Shown: positions 1 to 9,814, counted from the first letter of the stretch. The stretch: 64,000 nucleotides of DNA from JANMCE01 sp963791625 (GCA_963791625.1 CAWBTA010000016.1:390345-454344), one strand, 5' to 3'. Notes: generated by a model not told the origin, from the sequence alone. A program made the numbers and translations.

Positions 1-684
1 GAGTTGGGCAACAACGCGCCGGTCATCATCGAGGCCGACGCCGACTGGCAGACGGCAGCCGCCAAGATCAAGGTGGCCGGGTTCAGCCATGCCGGCCAGA
101 GCTGCATCTCCACCCAACGCATCTACGTGCACCGGTCGCTCGTCTCTTCGTTCACCGAGTCGCTGGCATCACACGTCTCGTCGCTGGTCGTCGGCGATCC
201 GCTTGATGAGGCCACCGACGTGTCGGCGCTGATCTCCCTCGGTGAGCGGGACCGCGTGAAGTCGTGGGTGGATGAAGCGGTTGCCGGTGGCGCGAAGATA
301 GTTGCAGGTGGAACGATCTCCGCTGAGGGGGTGCTTGCGCCGACCATCATCGCCGATGTGTCCCCCGACATGAAGGTATGTGCCGGCGAGGTCTTCGGCC
401 CCGTCGTCACCATTCAGGCCTACGACACCCTCGACGAAGCTCTCAAGTTGGCCAACGACTCGGCCTACGGCCTTCAGGCAGCCATTTTCACCCAGTCGCT
501 GGCTGCTGCTACCAAGGCCTTCCGCACGTTGGACTACGGCGGCGTACTGGTGAACGAAGTGCCGACGTTCCGCACCGACCAGCAGCCCTACGGCGGCTTG
601 CGAGACAGCGGCAACACCCGCGAGGGGCCCGCCTACTCTGTGCGCGAGATGACCGAAGACCGTCTCGTCATCATCAACCTCTAG
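1..684 (+). CDS. aldehyde dehydrogenase, C-terminal part (5' end outside window)
   Basis: NAD(P)-dependent aldehyde dehydrogenase, oxidising an aldehyde to the acid. The window opens inside the gene at the conserved ELG(G/N)N motif that carries the general-base Glu. The nucleophilic Cys is in GQSCIST (codon 103-105), and the C-terminal EVFGPV and GGLRDSGN blocks are present, so the visible 227 residues form the catalytic half. The cofactor-binding half lies upstream. The gene is followed 2 nt later by a beta-hydroxyacid dehydrogenase, which suggests joint degradation of a sugar acid or branched acid. The substrate cannot be read from the sequence. Confidence 0.9.
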   Translation, partial: ELGNNAPVIIEADADWQTAAAKIKVAGFSHAGQSCISTQRIYVHRSLVSSFTESLASHVSSLVVGDPLDEATDVSALISLGERDRVKSWVDEAVAGGAKIVAGGTISAEGVLAPTIIADVSPDMKVCAGEVFGPVVTIQAYDTLDEALKLANDSAYGLQAAIFTQSLAAATKAFRTLDYGGVLVNEVPTFRTDQQPYGGLRDSGNTREGPAYSVREMTEDRLVIINL

Positions 685-686
685 CG

Positions 687-1589
687 ATGAGCCGAGTGGG
701 GTTTATCGGATTGGGAAATCTCGGCGTGCACCTGGCCGGAAGCCTGTTGCGAGCTGGCCACGACGTCACCGTGAACGATCTGAACCCGTCAGCCGCAGTC
801 GAGCTGATCGAACGAGGGGCGACATGGGCCGACTCGGTCGCTGACGTGTCGAGCGCGAGTGAAGTGGTGTTCACCTGCCTGCCGTCCCCGGCGGTCGTTG
901 GGCGGGTGGCTGATGGGTTGCTGCAACACCTCGCCCCCGGCAGCACGTGGATCGATATGAGCACCAACGACCGCGAGACCGTGCTGCGCTCGGGCGAGCG
1001 AGCGGCCTCTGCCGGTATCCGGATGTTGGAAGCGCCGGTTACCGGCGGTGTACACAAGGCGGCGGAAGGCGACATCACCGTGCTCGTTGGGGGCGACGAG
1101 GCGCTCTATCTCGAACATCGTGATCTGTTGTCCGCAGTCGGCAGCCCAGTGCTCTACATGGGTCCCCTTGGCAGCGCGGCGGTCATCAAGGTCATCACGA
1201 ACATGCTGGCGTTCATCCATCTCGTCGCCGCGGGTGAGGCGCTCATGTTGGCCAAGCGAGGCGGGCTCGATCTCACCAAATCGTTCGAGGCCATCTTGAA
1301 CAGCTCGGGCAACAGCTTCGTACACGAGACCGAGAGCCAGGTGATTCTGAATGGCAGCTACGACATTGGTTTCACCATGGACCTCGCGTTGAAGGACCTC
1401 GGTTTCGCCACCGGTTTCGGCCGCGAGTTCGGGGTACCCCTCGACTTGGCCAGCATGGTAGAGCAGACCTTCATTCGTGCAAAGGCGCAGTACGGCGGCG
1501 ACGCCTGGTCATCCCAGGTGGTCAAGCTGCTGGAGGATGCGTTGGGCACCGATCTTCGAGCGCCCGGCTTCCCGGGGAAGCTGCAGTGA
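687..1589 (+). CDS. NAD(P)-dependent beta-hydroxyacid dehydrogenase (3-hydroxyisobutyrate dehydrogenase family)
   Basis: 300 aa. The N-terminal Rossmann motif GFIGLGNLG is followed by the substrate-binding block APVTGG and the GSAAVIKVITN segment with the family's catalytic Lys. It oxidises a beta-hydroxyacid such as 3-hydroxyisobutyrate, tartronate semialdehyde or a related compound with NAD(P)+. The ATG at 687 is chosen because the Rossmann fold begins three residues later; a longer open frame upstream overlaps the aldehyde dehydrogenase and has no homology. The stop overlaps the next gene's ATG by 4 nt (ATGA), so the three genes are an operon. Its substrate is probably linked to the enolase-superfamily dehydratase that follows. 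Confidence 0.9.
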   Translation: MSRVGFIGLGNLGVHLAGSLLRAGHDVTVNDLNPSAAVELIERGATWADSVADVSSASEVVFTCLPSPAVVGRVADGLLQHLAPGSTWIDMSTNDRETVLRSGERAASAGIRMLEAPVTGGVHKAAEGDITVLVGGDEALYLEHRDLLSAVGSPVLYMGPLGSAAVIKVITNMLAFIHLVAAGEALMLAKRGGLDLTKSFEAILNSSGNSFVHETESQVILNGSYDIGFTMDLALKDLGFATGFGREFGVPLDLASMVEQTFIRAKAQYGGDAWSSQVVKLLEDALGTDLRAPGFPGKLQ

Positions 1590-2780
1590 AAATCGTTGAC
1601 ATCCGCACGTTCGTGGTTGGCAATCCGCCGCCCCGGTTCGGTGGCCGGTACTTCATCTTTCTGAAGCTCACGACCGACAGCGGCATCACCGGCGTGGGCG
1701 AGGTCTACACCGCTACGTTCTCACCGCATCTTGTTGCAAGGATGATCGAGGACGTGGCGGCGCGACACCTGATTGGTGCCGACCCGTTCAAGATCGAAAC
1801 GTTGTGGCGTCAGATGTACGGTCGTGGCTATGCGTTGCGTCCCGATCTGACGCTCGGCGGCATCATGAGCGGGCTCGAGATGGCGTGCTGGGACATCGTT
1901 GGCAAAGAAGTGGGCAAACCCGTCTACGAGCTGCTGGGCGGTCAGGTCCACGAAAAGTTGCGCACCTACACGTACCTGTATCCGCCGCGCGGGGTTTGAT
2001 GCGTACGCCGATCACCCGGTGTACTCCGACCCGGCCGCGGCTGCAACAGCTGCCGTTGAAGCGGTAGCCCGTGGGTTCACGGCCGTGAAGTTCGACCCGG
2101 CGGGACCGTACGGCGTGTTCGATCCGCGACAACCGTCGCTCGAAGACCTCGACCGATCAGAGGCCATGGTGCGAGCGGTGCGAGAGGCGGTCGGCACGAA
2201 GGCCGACATCCTGTTCGGTACCCATGGTCAGTTCACGACCACAGGCGCGATTCGGCTGGCCCGCCGCTTGGAACAATATGACCCTCTGTGGTTCGAGGAA
2301 CCAACGCCGCCCGAAATGCCCGAAGAGATGGCGAAAGTTGCAGCTGCAACGACTATTCCCATCTCGACCGGGGAGCGGTTGACGACCAAGTACGAGTTCG
2401 CTCGCGTGTTGTCGACGGGTGCGGCCTCGATTCTGCAGCTCAACCTCGGTCGCTGCGGCGGGCTGCTCGAAGCGAAGAAAATCGCAGGCATGGCCGAGAC
2501 CCACTACGCCCAAATCGCGCCACATCTGTACTGCGGGCCGATTGTCGGTGCGGCCAACATTCAGATCTCCACCTGCTCGCCAAACTTCCTTATCCTTGAG
2601 AGCATCCAAGATTGGTCCGGCTTCCACGCCGACATCCTGGTCAAGCCCATCCAGTGGGAAGACGGCTACGTCATCCCGCCCACCGAACCCGGCCTCGGCG
2701 TCGAACTCAACGAAACCGTCGCCCTCGCCAACCCCTATGACGGCGAGGAGCTCCACCTGGAACCGAGGCGAACACCGTGA
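1586..2780 (+). CDS. enolase-superfamily (mandelate racemase/muconate lactonizing) sugar-acid dehydratase, frameshifted
   Basis: About 397 aa in two frames. The first 137 codons (MKIVDIRTFVVG to TYLYPPRG) give the N-terminal capping domain. The barrel domain continues in the +1 frame from about 1990 to 2780, with FTAVKFDPAGPY, WFEEPTPPE, STGERLTTKYEF and IAPHLYCGP. The break falls at GGGG (1991-1994): dropping one G restores PPRGFDAYADHPVYSD with no gap, so a one-base insertion is the simplest reading. The family dehydrates or epimerises acid sugars using Mg2+; galactonate-type dehydratases are the nearest recalled relatives. It is the last gene of the operon with the two dehydrogenases. Substrate unknown. 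Confidence 0.85.
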
Positions 2781-3028
2781 CACCGCGGAAGGCAGTCGAC
2801 GCAGCGCAGGCCTGGTTTTGGTCTCCACGGGAGACAAGCGTCGCCTCCTGACACTGATCGCCCGCATATCAATGTGGCGCTCACCTGACCTTGGCGAGCG
2901 AGCTCAACAAGTGGCCGACGGGGGATCACCCCGCTTCACGGGTCAGGTGGGACAATCGAATTCTGCCCCGCCCTCGCGACCTCTGGTCTTCGCGATGAGC
3001 AATGTCGATCAGCTGCAATGCTGGGGTG

Positions 3029-3427
3029 ATGACCGATCTCCAGTACATCCAGCCCGCTGGGCACTTTGTGATTCCGAGCTACACGCATGTCGTGGTGAGC
3101 GAGCGTCGGAGGACGGTATACGTCTCCGGCCAGGTTGCCGCAGACGGCGATGGAGCCATCGTGGGACTAGGCGACTACGCCGCCCAGACCGAGCGCGCCT
3201 ATGAGAACCTCCGCACCGCGCTCGCTGCCGCTGGAGCGACGTTCGCCGATGTCACCAAAATGACGGTCTACGTGGTCGGACTCACCCCCGACGTACGGGC
3301 GTCTATCGGTCCCGTCCGCGCCAGGTTCCTTACAACAACACCTCCAGCGAGCACGCTGGTTGGCGTCAGCGCCTTAGCCGATCCCGGTTGGTTGATCGAA
3401 GTGGAAGCCATCGCCGCGCTCGACTGA
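3029..3427 (+). CDS. RidA/YjgF/Rid family protein
   Basis: 132 aa, the normal length for the family. It has the Rid core: RTVYVSGQVAADGDG, the TERAYENLRTALAAAGATFADVTKMTVYVV block, and PPASTLVGVSALADPGWLIEVEAIA near the C-terminus (the last split here in shorter motifs: ASTLVGV and LIEVEAIA). RidA proteins hydrolyse reactive 2-aminoacrylate-type imines; many paralogues act in specific catabolic pathways. The ATG at 3029 (MTDLQYIQ) is preferred over the in-frame ATG at 3002, because family members start about this far before the first strand and GGGGTG lies just upstream. It stands about 250 bp after the dehydratase gene. Confidence 0.85.
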   Translation: MTDLQYIQPAGHFVIPSYTHVVVSERRRTVYVSGQVAADGDGAIVGLGDYAAQTERAYENLRTALAAAGATFADVTKMTVYVVGLTPDVRASIGPVRARFLTTTPPASTLVGVSALADPGWLIEVEAIAALD

Positions 3428-3445
3428 CCCGCGTCACGCATGCCT

Positions 3446-3795
3446 CACGCAGGTTTACCCCTTACCAGCCGCTCTGGCTCGGACGAAGTGCACGCACCGC
3501 CTCCAACGCACAGTGGCGTGCACTGGTCGCCCGCGATCGCTGCTGCGCTTACCCCGGCTGCCACACAAAGGCACAATGGTGTGAGGCCCACCATGTGAGG
3601 GAATACGACCGGGACAGAGGACCGACGGACATCGACAATATGGCGCTCTTGTGCAGCCGCCATCACCATCTGGTGCACAGTGTCGGTTGGTCAGCCTGCA
3701 TGCTCGAAAACCAAACCCTCGAAGTGTGCGACCGCCATGGCCGCCGCATCAACGCCCCGCCGCCAACCGCCCTGCTCCAACCCGTTCTCGCCTGA
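3446..3795 (+). pseudogene. 13E12/DUF222-type HNH endonuclease, C-terminal remnant
   Basis: Only the C-terminal zinc-finger-like HNH part remains: ALVARDRCCAYPGC, then WCEAHHVREY, then DNMALLCSRHHHLVH. In intact actinobacterial proteins this module follows a DUF222 region of roughly 300 residues. Here the open frame starts inside the end of the RidA gene and has no DUF222 sequence or credible start. The likely origin is a truncated copy of this multi-copy, mobile-like family. HNH residues are intact, so the piece could fold, but expression is doubtful. Confidence 0.75.
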
Positions 3796-3817
3796 CCGGG
3801 TCAGCCTCCAAACCACA

Positions 3818-3845
3818 CGGTGCAGGCCCACTCGGGCCTGCACCG
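3818..3845. terminator. strong 12-bp hairpin after the HNH remnant
   Basis: Perfect inverted repeat CGGTGCAGGCCC, loop ACTC, GGGCCTGCACCG. It lies 22 nt after the HNH stop codon. There is no T tract on either side, which is common for GC-rich actinobacterial terminators. Confidence 0.5.
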
Positions 3846-4061
3846 TCGCGCCCCTCGTTAGATTGTCGTGATGGACGGGACTGTTGCGTTTGCGAAGGCG
3901 GCGTAGCTCGGCCGCCCAGGGTTTAGGACAACGTGGCGAGCGACCGTCTTCGATTCATCCATTGTCCCCCGTCGGTGCTCGTCGCTGGAGCACTTCGCGA
4001 GCACCCGCAGGCTGGGCGGAAGTAACATCCGACCAACTTCAAGCGCACGGGGGTGCAGCGG

Positions 4062-5417
4062 ATGAACCAGCACAAGATCCTGCTCGACGAATCGGAAATG
4101 CCGACGCGTTGGTACAACATCGTTCCCGATCTGCCGTCGCCGCCGCCCCCAGCGTTGCATCCGGGCACGCGTGAGCCGGCCGGACCCGAGGATTTCGCTC
4201 CTTTGTTTCCGATGGCGATCATCATGCAAGAGGTCAGCCAAGAGCGATACATCGACATCCCAGAGGCAGTACAGGACGTCTATCGCCTGTGGCGTCCGAG
4301 CCCGCTCTTCCGTGCCCACCGCCTGGAGAAGCTGCTCGATACCCCTGCCCGCATCTACTACAAGTACGAAGGCGTGAGCCCGGCCGGGTCGCACAAGCCG
4401 AACACCGCCGTGCCGCAGGCGTACTACAACGCCATGGAAGGCATCACCAAGCTCACCACCGAAACCGGCGCGGGTCAGTGGGGCACGGCACTTGCGTTCG
4501 CCACCGCCCAGTTCGGGTTGGAATGTGAGGTGTGGCAGGTCGCGGCGTCGTACCGGTCGAAGCCCTATCGCAAGACCATGATGGAGATCTACGGCGCCAC
4601 GCTGCACTCCTCGCCATCCGAGCTGACCGACTACGGCCGCTCATTGTTGGCAAAAGATCCGATGCACCCGGGTAGCCTTGGCATCGCCATCTCCGAAGCC
4701 GTCGCGATGGCTGTGGCCGACCCGAAGACGCGGTACTCACTCGGCAGCGTGCTCAACCACGTACTGATGCACCAGACCATCATCGGCGAAGAAGCGCTGT
4801 TGCAGCTGGCCAAGGTAGGCGAGACGCCCGACGTGCTGGTCGGATGCACCGGTGGCGGCTCCAACTTCGGTGGTCTCGCGTTCCCGTTCCTTCGGGAGAA
4901 GATGGCCGGCAAGATGAACCCAACCATCCGTTGTGTGGAACCCGCTGCTTGCCCCACCCTGACCCAGGGCGAGTACCGCTACGACTTCGGCGACTCGGCA
5001 GGCATGACGCCGCTCATGAAGATGCACACGCTGGGTCACGGTTTCATCCCCGATTCCATCCATGCGGGTGGTCTTCGCTACCACGGCATGGCGCCACTGG
5101 TGTCGCACCTGTACGAATTGGGCTTGGTGGAAGCCATCGCAATCCCCCAGTTGGAGTGCTTCGCCGGTGCCCTCAAGTTTGCTCGCACCGAAGGCATCGT
5201 CCCCGCCCCCGAGCCGACCCACGCCATCGCCGCCGCTATCCGCGAAGCACTGGCGTGCAAGGAGTCGGGCGAGGAAAAGGTCATCCTCACGGCTTTGTGC
5301 GGTCACGGTCACTTCGACATGGCTGCGTACGAGTCATACATGACCGGAGCCATGGTCGACCTCGAACTGTCGCAGTCCGACATCGCGGCCGCCATGGCCG
5401 ACGTCCCCGTCATGTAA
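4062..5417 (+). CDS. trpB: tryptophan synthase beta chain, TrpB2-like
   Basis: 451 aa PLP enzyme condensing indole and serine to tryptophan. The long N-terminal extension (about 80 residues) before RPSPLFRAHRLEK and the SHKPNTA site (PLP Lys112) are typical of the TrpB2 subgroup rather than TrpB1. A glycine-rich phosphate-binding loop GCTGGGSNFGG follows. No trpA or other trp gene is near, as usual for TrpB2, which can act without TrpA as an indole-salvage or stand-alone enzyme. The ATG at 4062 has GGGGG about 9 nt upstream; a GTG at 4053 is possible but inferior. Confidence 0.92.
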   Translation: MNQHKILLDESEMPTRWYNIVPDLPSPPPPALHPGTREPAGPEDFAPLFPMAIIMQEVSQERYIDIPEAVQDVYRLWRPSPLFRAHRLEKLLDTPARIYYKYEGVSPAGSHKPNTAVPQAYYNAMEGITKLTTETGAGQWGTALAFATAQFGLECEVWQVAASYRSKPYRKTMMEIYGATLHSSPSELTDYGRSLLAKDPMHPGSLGIAISEAVAMAVADPKTRYSLGSVLNHVLMHQTIIGEEALLQLAKVGETPDVLVGCTGGGSNFGGLAFPFLREKMAGKMNPTIRCVEPAACPTLTQGEYRYDFGDSAGMTPLMKMHTLGHGFIPDSIHAGGLRYHGMAPLVSHLYELGLVEAIAIPQLECFAGALKFARTEGIVPAPEPTHAIAAAIREALACKESGEEKVILTALCGHGHFDMAAYESYMTGAMVDLELSQSDIAAAMADVPVM

Positions 5418-5518
5418 CCCTCCAACTTGGACCTATCTACCCTCCAACTCGCCGATAGAGCGTCCGAAACGGCGGCCTACGGGGCGGGTTGGAGGGTCAA
5501 AGGTGCATAGTTGGAGGG
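5418..5518. repeat. symmetric four-copy CCCTCCAAC element
   Basis: Four exact 9-mers: CCCTCCAAC at 5418-5426 and 5440-5448, and its reverse complement GTTGGAGGG at 5488-5496 and 5510-5518. Each pair is spaced exactly 22 bp, and both nested pairs share the same centre (position 5468). The element fills the gap between the trpB stop and the helicase gene. Two helical turns between copies suggest a cooperative protein-binding site; a small mobile or terminator-like element is the alternative. Confidence 0.7.
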
Positions 5519-5547
5519 CCTGCCGGGGTGGGCGGAGGTCCAACGGC

Positions 5548-5553
5548 TAATAT
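5548..5553 (+). promoter_or_regulatory. candidate -10 element (TAATAT) for a leaderless helicase mRNA
   Basis: TAATAT lies 7 nt before the ATG at 5561, and no Shine-Dalgarno sequence is at the normal distance. This arrangement would start the transcript at or next to the start codon, which is common in actinobacteria. No convincing -35 box was identified. Confidence 0.4.
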
Positions 5554-5560
5554 CGAACGC

Positions 5561-7556
5561 ATGTTCGACACACTGAATGCGGAGCAGCAGGCTGCGGTCA
5601 ATCACGACGGGCGGAACCTGTTGATTGTGGCCGGCGCCGGCACCGGAAAGACGACGACGCTCGCGGCACGGCTCGCGCACCTGGTTGATTCCGGCGTCCC
5701 CCCGGAGCGGATTTTGCTGCTGACATTCAGTCGACGAGCCGCGTCCGAGTTGCTGCATCGGGCCGAGATTGCCTCGGGCCAGTCGGTATCGGCCGCAGTG
5801 TGGGGTGGCACGTTCCACGCCGTGGCCAACCGGCTGCTGCGGCGCTTCGGCATGGCGCTCGGGTTGGAGCCGTCGTTCACCGTGCTCGACCCCGGTGATG
5901 CGGCAGACCTCATGGCCATGGTGCGGGACGAACTCGTACCCGGCGATGGCACGAATCGGCGGCGGGCCCGTAAGGAAACACTTGTCGATGTGATGAGCCG
6001 CTGCGTGAACGCACGAGAACCACTGAACGATGTGTTGCAGTGGTCGTTTCCGTGGTGCATCGAAGAGCGCGACGACATGCGGGTCATCTTCCCCGGCTAC
6101 ATCGAACGTAAGCGGGCTCGACAATTGCTCGACTATGACGACCTGCTCCTGTGCTGGTGGGCGCTGCTGCAGGATGCCGACACGGCCCGAGCACTCCAGG
6201 GCATGTTCGACCACATCTTGGTCGACGAGTACCAGGATACCAATGCGCTGCAGGCCGACATCCTCGAAGGCATGACCGCCGGCGGAGCAAGGTTGACGGT
6301 GGTGGGCGATGATGCGCAGTCGATCTATTCGTTCCGGGCCGCCAGCGCACGCCAACATCATGAACTTCGACGCCCGGTTCGATGCCGACATCCTGACGCT
6401 GGTGCGCAATCACCGTTCTACTCCCCCGATCCTCGAAACCACCAACGCCGTTATCGCTCACGCTCGCGACCGTCATCCGAAAGAACTCGTGGCCGTTCGA
6501 GCGGGAACGAAACGACCGATCTTGGTGCGCTGTCACGACGAAGCGATGCAGGCCACTGCGGTGTGCGAGCGCATCCTGTGGCACAAGGAACGGGGCACCT
6601 CGCTGCGTCAGCAAGCGGTACTGGTCCGCTCGGGTCACCACTCTGATCTGCTTGAGTTGGAGCTGACCGCTCGCCATATTCCGTTCGTGAAGTACGGCGG
6701 GTTGAAGTTTCTTGAAGCAGCCCACGTGAAGGACCTCGTCAGCATGTTGCGTCTGGTCGAGAACCCGTTGGACGAACTGGCGTGGACCCGCGTGCTCCAA
6801 CTTATCGACGGCGTTGGCCGAGTGACGGCGCGACGTATCACCGAGGAAGCGATGCTGGCCGATGATCCGACCAAGGCCGTGGCCGCGCATGAGAGCTGCC
6901 AAGAGCTGGTGCTCACTCTGCTGGACGCACGGTCGATGCCAGAAGAAGTCGTGCTCCCCAAGCTCGAACGCGTGCGAGCCTTTCTCGAACCACTCGTCGC
7001 GAATCGTTACGACAACTGGGCTGCCCGCGTGGCCGACTACGAGCAGTTGCAGATAGCGGCAACGCTCGCCCCCACGTTGAGTCGGTTCCTCGTTGAACTC
7101 ACGCTCGACCCACCGGCCGCCACTGGCGACCTGGCCGGTCCGCCATCGCTCGATGACGATGTGCTCACCCTGTCCACCATCCACTCAGCCAAAGGCGGCG
7201 AGTGGGACGTTGTGCACGTCATGCACGTGGTCGATGGCAATATCCCCTCCGACATGTCCACCGGCAACGCGGAAAGTATCGAGGAAGAACGACGCTTGCT
7301 GTACGTGGCGCTCACACGTGCCCGCAACGAGCTCTATACATACGCTCCGCTGCGCTATCACCACCAACATCGCGGTAAGAAGGACAAGCACGGCTACGCG
7401 CAACTGAGCCGCTTCTTCACCCCGACCGTCCTCGCCACCATGGACGAAGACCTCGCCGCTCCGATCCACGCCCCCGACACCATTGAGCCCATCGTCGCCC
7501 GTGGCCGAGAGCGCCTCGACAAACTCGACGCGCTCGTATCTGGACTCTGGAGCTAG
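5561..7556 (+). CDS. UvrD/PcrA/Rep-type superfamily 1 ATP-dependent DNA helicase, frameshifted
   Basis: About 664 aa in two frames. Frame one holds the Q-motif region (LNAEQQAAV), Walker A AGAGTGKTT, LTFSRRAASELLHR, Walker B VDEYQDTN and motif III GDDAQSIYSFRAAS. After a break near 6352 the second frame continues with NIMNFDARF, LVRNHRS, motif V TIHSAKGGEWD and motif VI RRLLYVALTRAR. Removing one base of CC at about 6352-6353 rejoins RAAS-A-R-NIMNF in the position expected for the family. All SF1A helicase motifs are present, so the gene is probably functional and the indel an error. It unwinds DNA 3' to 5' in repair. The ATG at 5561 is chosen because the family starts 3-6 residues before LNAEQ. 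Confidence 0.88.
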
Positions 7557-7582
7557 CGCGTCACTTCTCTAGGCTGTGGTCG

Positions 7583-8416
7583 ATGTCGCAATTCCTTCGC
7601 CGAGGTGTGGCCGGACTGTTCGCGGTTACCGGCATGTTCGTCGGGTTGACGGCGCTCGGTTCAAACCCTGCGTCGGCGCATCAGCCCGTTCTCTTGGACG
7701 AGAACGACAACAGCCCCGAGCGCGGTCCCGAGCTTGTGGATGGCACGGTGTCGTTCGCGGTGTACGGCTCGATTACCAAACCGGGCCAGTTGCGCGGGCT
7801 GTCGTTCAATCTCAAAGCGGGCGACCGCATCGTGGTCGATCTGCTCATCCCCAATTTGGAGCCGGAGCTCTCGAGCCCGTTACCGAGCATCACCGTGCTC
7901 GACCCCGAGGGCAATCCCACCGATCCGCCGGTCGAGATGGGCGAGACCTTCAACGAGCCGTTCTCCGGAACGAGCTATCGCTACCTGGCCAAGCTGCGCT
8001 CGTCCGCTACGAAAGCGGGCAAGTACGGCGTGGTCGTCGGCAGCGTGGCAACCGGACGATTCGTGATCGGCATCGGCGACCGCGAAGTCCGCGGCGAAGT
8101 GAAGCAGGATGATGCCAAAGGCTCGCTCGCCAGCTGGTACTCCAGCCCTGTTCCCGCCAGCGCGGCAACGACTGCGGTCGCAATGACAACCGCATCAGCG
8201 ACAACGGCCGCTCCACCTCCGTCCACGGTCCCGACCCTCGCCCCTACCGGGCAGGCAACCACGGCCGGAGCCTCACAGGCACCAGCCAAAGCACGTTCCG
8301 ACTCGGGCCGATCTTGGCTCATCGCCATCCCCATCGCCGCGCTGTTGTCGCTGTTTCTCGTCGCACAGCGCCGAAGTCGGCGGGCCGAGCAGTCGAAGGT
8401 GGACGTACGCCGGTAG
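7583..8416 (+). CDS. secreted, C-terminally membrane-anchored protein of unknown function
   Basis: 277 aa. It has a signal peptide (residues about 1-32, cleavage after ASA), a predicted beta-rich extracellular domain (about 35-180), a low-complexity Ala/Thr/Pro-rich linker (about 185-235), then one transmembrane helix (about 242-262) and a short Arg/Lys-rich tail. The topology is extracellular domain on a stalk with the C-terminus inside. The domain has features of lipid- or polymer-binding jelly-roll folds, but no family was recognised. It stands 26 nt after the helicase gene. Confidence 0.75.
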   Translation: MSQFLRRGVAGLFAVTGMFVGLTALGSNPASAHQPVLLDENDNSPERGPELVDGTVSFAVYGSITKPGQLRGLSFNLKAGDRIVVDLLIPNLEPELSSPLPSITVLDPEGNPTDPPVEMGETFNEPFSGTSYRYLAKLRSSATKAGKYGVVVGSVATGRFVIGIGDREVRGEVKQDDAKGSLASWYSSPVPASAATTAVAMTTASATTAAPPPSTVPTLAPTGQATTAGASQAPAKARSDSGRSWLIAIPIAALLSLFLVAQRRSRRAEQSKVDVRR

Positions 8417-8450
8417 CCTTCGCTGGTCAATCCGATGAGAGGAGCCGATC

Positions 8451-8735
8451 ATGGCAAAGGCAACGTGGAACGGTGCAGTTATTGCGGAGAGCGACAGCAC
8501 GGTCATGGTGGAAGGCAACCACTACTTCCCGATCGAGTCGGTCAACGGCGATCTTCTCGAGCCAAGCACAAAGCACACCTCGTGCCCGTGGAAGGGTGAG
8601 GCCAGCTACTACTCACTGAACGTCGATGGCAAGGTGAACGCCGACGCAGCCTGGTTCTACCCCACACCGAAAGATGCCGCCAAGGAAATCAAAGACCACG
8701 TCGCGTTCTGGCGCGGCGTTACCGTCGAGGCCTGA
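8451..8735 (+). CDS. DUF427 domain protein
   Basis: 94 aa, the whole length of a single DUF427 domain. Recognised by the pattern KATWNGAVIAESD, VEGNHYFPIESV, TSCPWKGEASYYSL and AAWFYPTPKDAAKEIKDHVAFW (shortened: AWFYPTP and DHVAFW). The biochemical function of DUF427 is unknown; the conserved CPWKG segment is its most invariant part. GAGAGGAG gives a good ribosome binding site 7 nt before ATG. Confidence 0.88.
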   Translation: MAKATWNGAVIAESDSTVMVEGNHYFPIESVNGDLLEPSTKHTSCPWKGEASYYSLNVDGKVNADAAWFYPTPKDAAKEIKDHVAFWRGVTVEA

Positions 8736-8746
8736 CCCCGCGCCGG

Positions 8747-9814
8747 ATGCACGCCACACGCGCCACGAAGCTTGCCTCCGCGCTCATGCTGACGCTCGGC
8801 GCGTGCACGACATCGTCCCAGGGCGCCAAGGATGTGGTCACCGTGCCGAAGAGCAGCCCGTCCACCACTGCGTCGGCCGAAGTTACCGTGGCAGCGCCGA
8901 CGACGGTGGCCGGTCCCACAATGGGTGCGCCAACAACGGCGCCGGTCGCCACGACAGTCAAATCAGTGACCGCTGCACCAACCACTGCACCGGCGACCAC
9001 CGCCGCACCGAAGCCGCCTGCGCCCAATCCGTGCAGCGGTGTCGACTTCCGGAACTTCACGTTCGATCTGCCCGACTTCGGCAAGGTCACGGTCACGAAT
9101 GGCCAGGGCGAGCGCGGCACACGTGACTCGGCCGACTATGCCGCGCTGCAGGTGCGCGGTGTCGTGGCGGGTGACTTCGGTGGGGTGGACGGAAACGCAG
9201 AGACCGCCGTGTTCACCAACGTCAACACCGGTGGCACCGGACAGCTCTCCGACGTGCACATCTACTCATGCTCCGGCACGACAGCGACGAGGCTCACCTC
9301 CGCCGGTGTCGGTGATCGGGCAGATGAGGGCGTGCGCGGCATCAGCATAAAGGATGACACCCTCGCAATCGATCGCTTCACCGATGCTCAGGGTGCCTGC
9401 TGCCCGACGGCCGTCGTACGGCAAAGTTTCAGGTTGAACGGCGGCGCGCTCACACCTTTTGGCTCCCCGGCGAAACGCAAGTACCTCAGCCTCGAGGCCG
9501 AGAAGACCGAAGTACCGATCTCGTTTCTTCCGGGCACGACTGGCGCTGTGTTCTTCGGCGATACCGCGCTGGGCTCGACCGGTGGTTTCGACGCGGCAGC
9601 AGGGCAAAAGCTCACGCTCAGCCTGGAACCCCCGTACCCGAACAACGGCAAGGTCATCATCGACGTACTCATTGGCGACAAGGTGCTCGGCAGCGTGGAA
9701 TCGGGCGGAACGAAGACCATCGACCTGCCGACCAAAGCCCACTACGTAATGAAGCCTCGACCTGCCGCCGGAGGAGCTGACGCTGGATACGACGGCGAAA
9801 TGACCATCGCCTAG
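8747..9814 (+). CDS. putative lipoprotein with Thr/Pro/Ala-rich stalk
   Basis: 355 aa. The lipobox LTLGAC places the lipidated Cys at residue 20. A low-complexity linker rich in Thr, Ala and Pro (about 30-95) leads to a globular domain (100-355) with a VCB1/VCBS-like 'GDFGGVDGNAETAVF' segment and a CC pair (GACCPTA). It is probably held on the outer face of the membrane. No enzymatic motif was seen. The gene starts 11 nt after the DUF427 stop and converges on the Rieske ferredoxin gene 3 nt away. Confidence 0.7.
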   Translation: MHATRATKLASALMLTLGACTTSSQGAKDVVTVPKSSPSTTASAEVTVAAPTTVAGPTMGAPTTAPVATTVKSVTAAPTTAPATTAAPKPPAPNPCSGVDFRNFTFDLPDFGKVTVTNGQGERGTRDSADYAALQVRGVVAGDFGGVDGNAETAVFTNVNTGGTGQLSDVHIYSCSGTTATRLTSAGVGDRADEGVRGISIKDDTLAIDRFTDAQGACCPTAVVRQSFRLNGGALTPFGSPAKRKYLSLEAEKTEVPISFLPGTTGAVFFGDTALGSTGGFDAAAGQKLTLSLEPPYPNNGKVIIDVLIGDKVLGSVESGGTKTIDLPTKAHYVMKPRPAAGGADAGYDGEMTIA

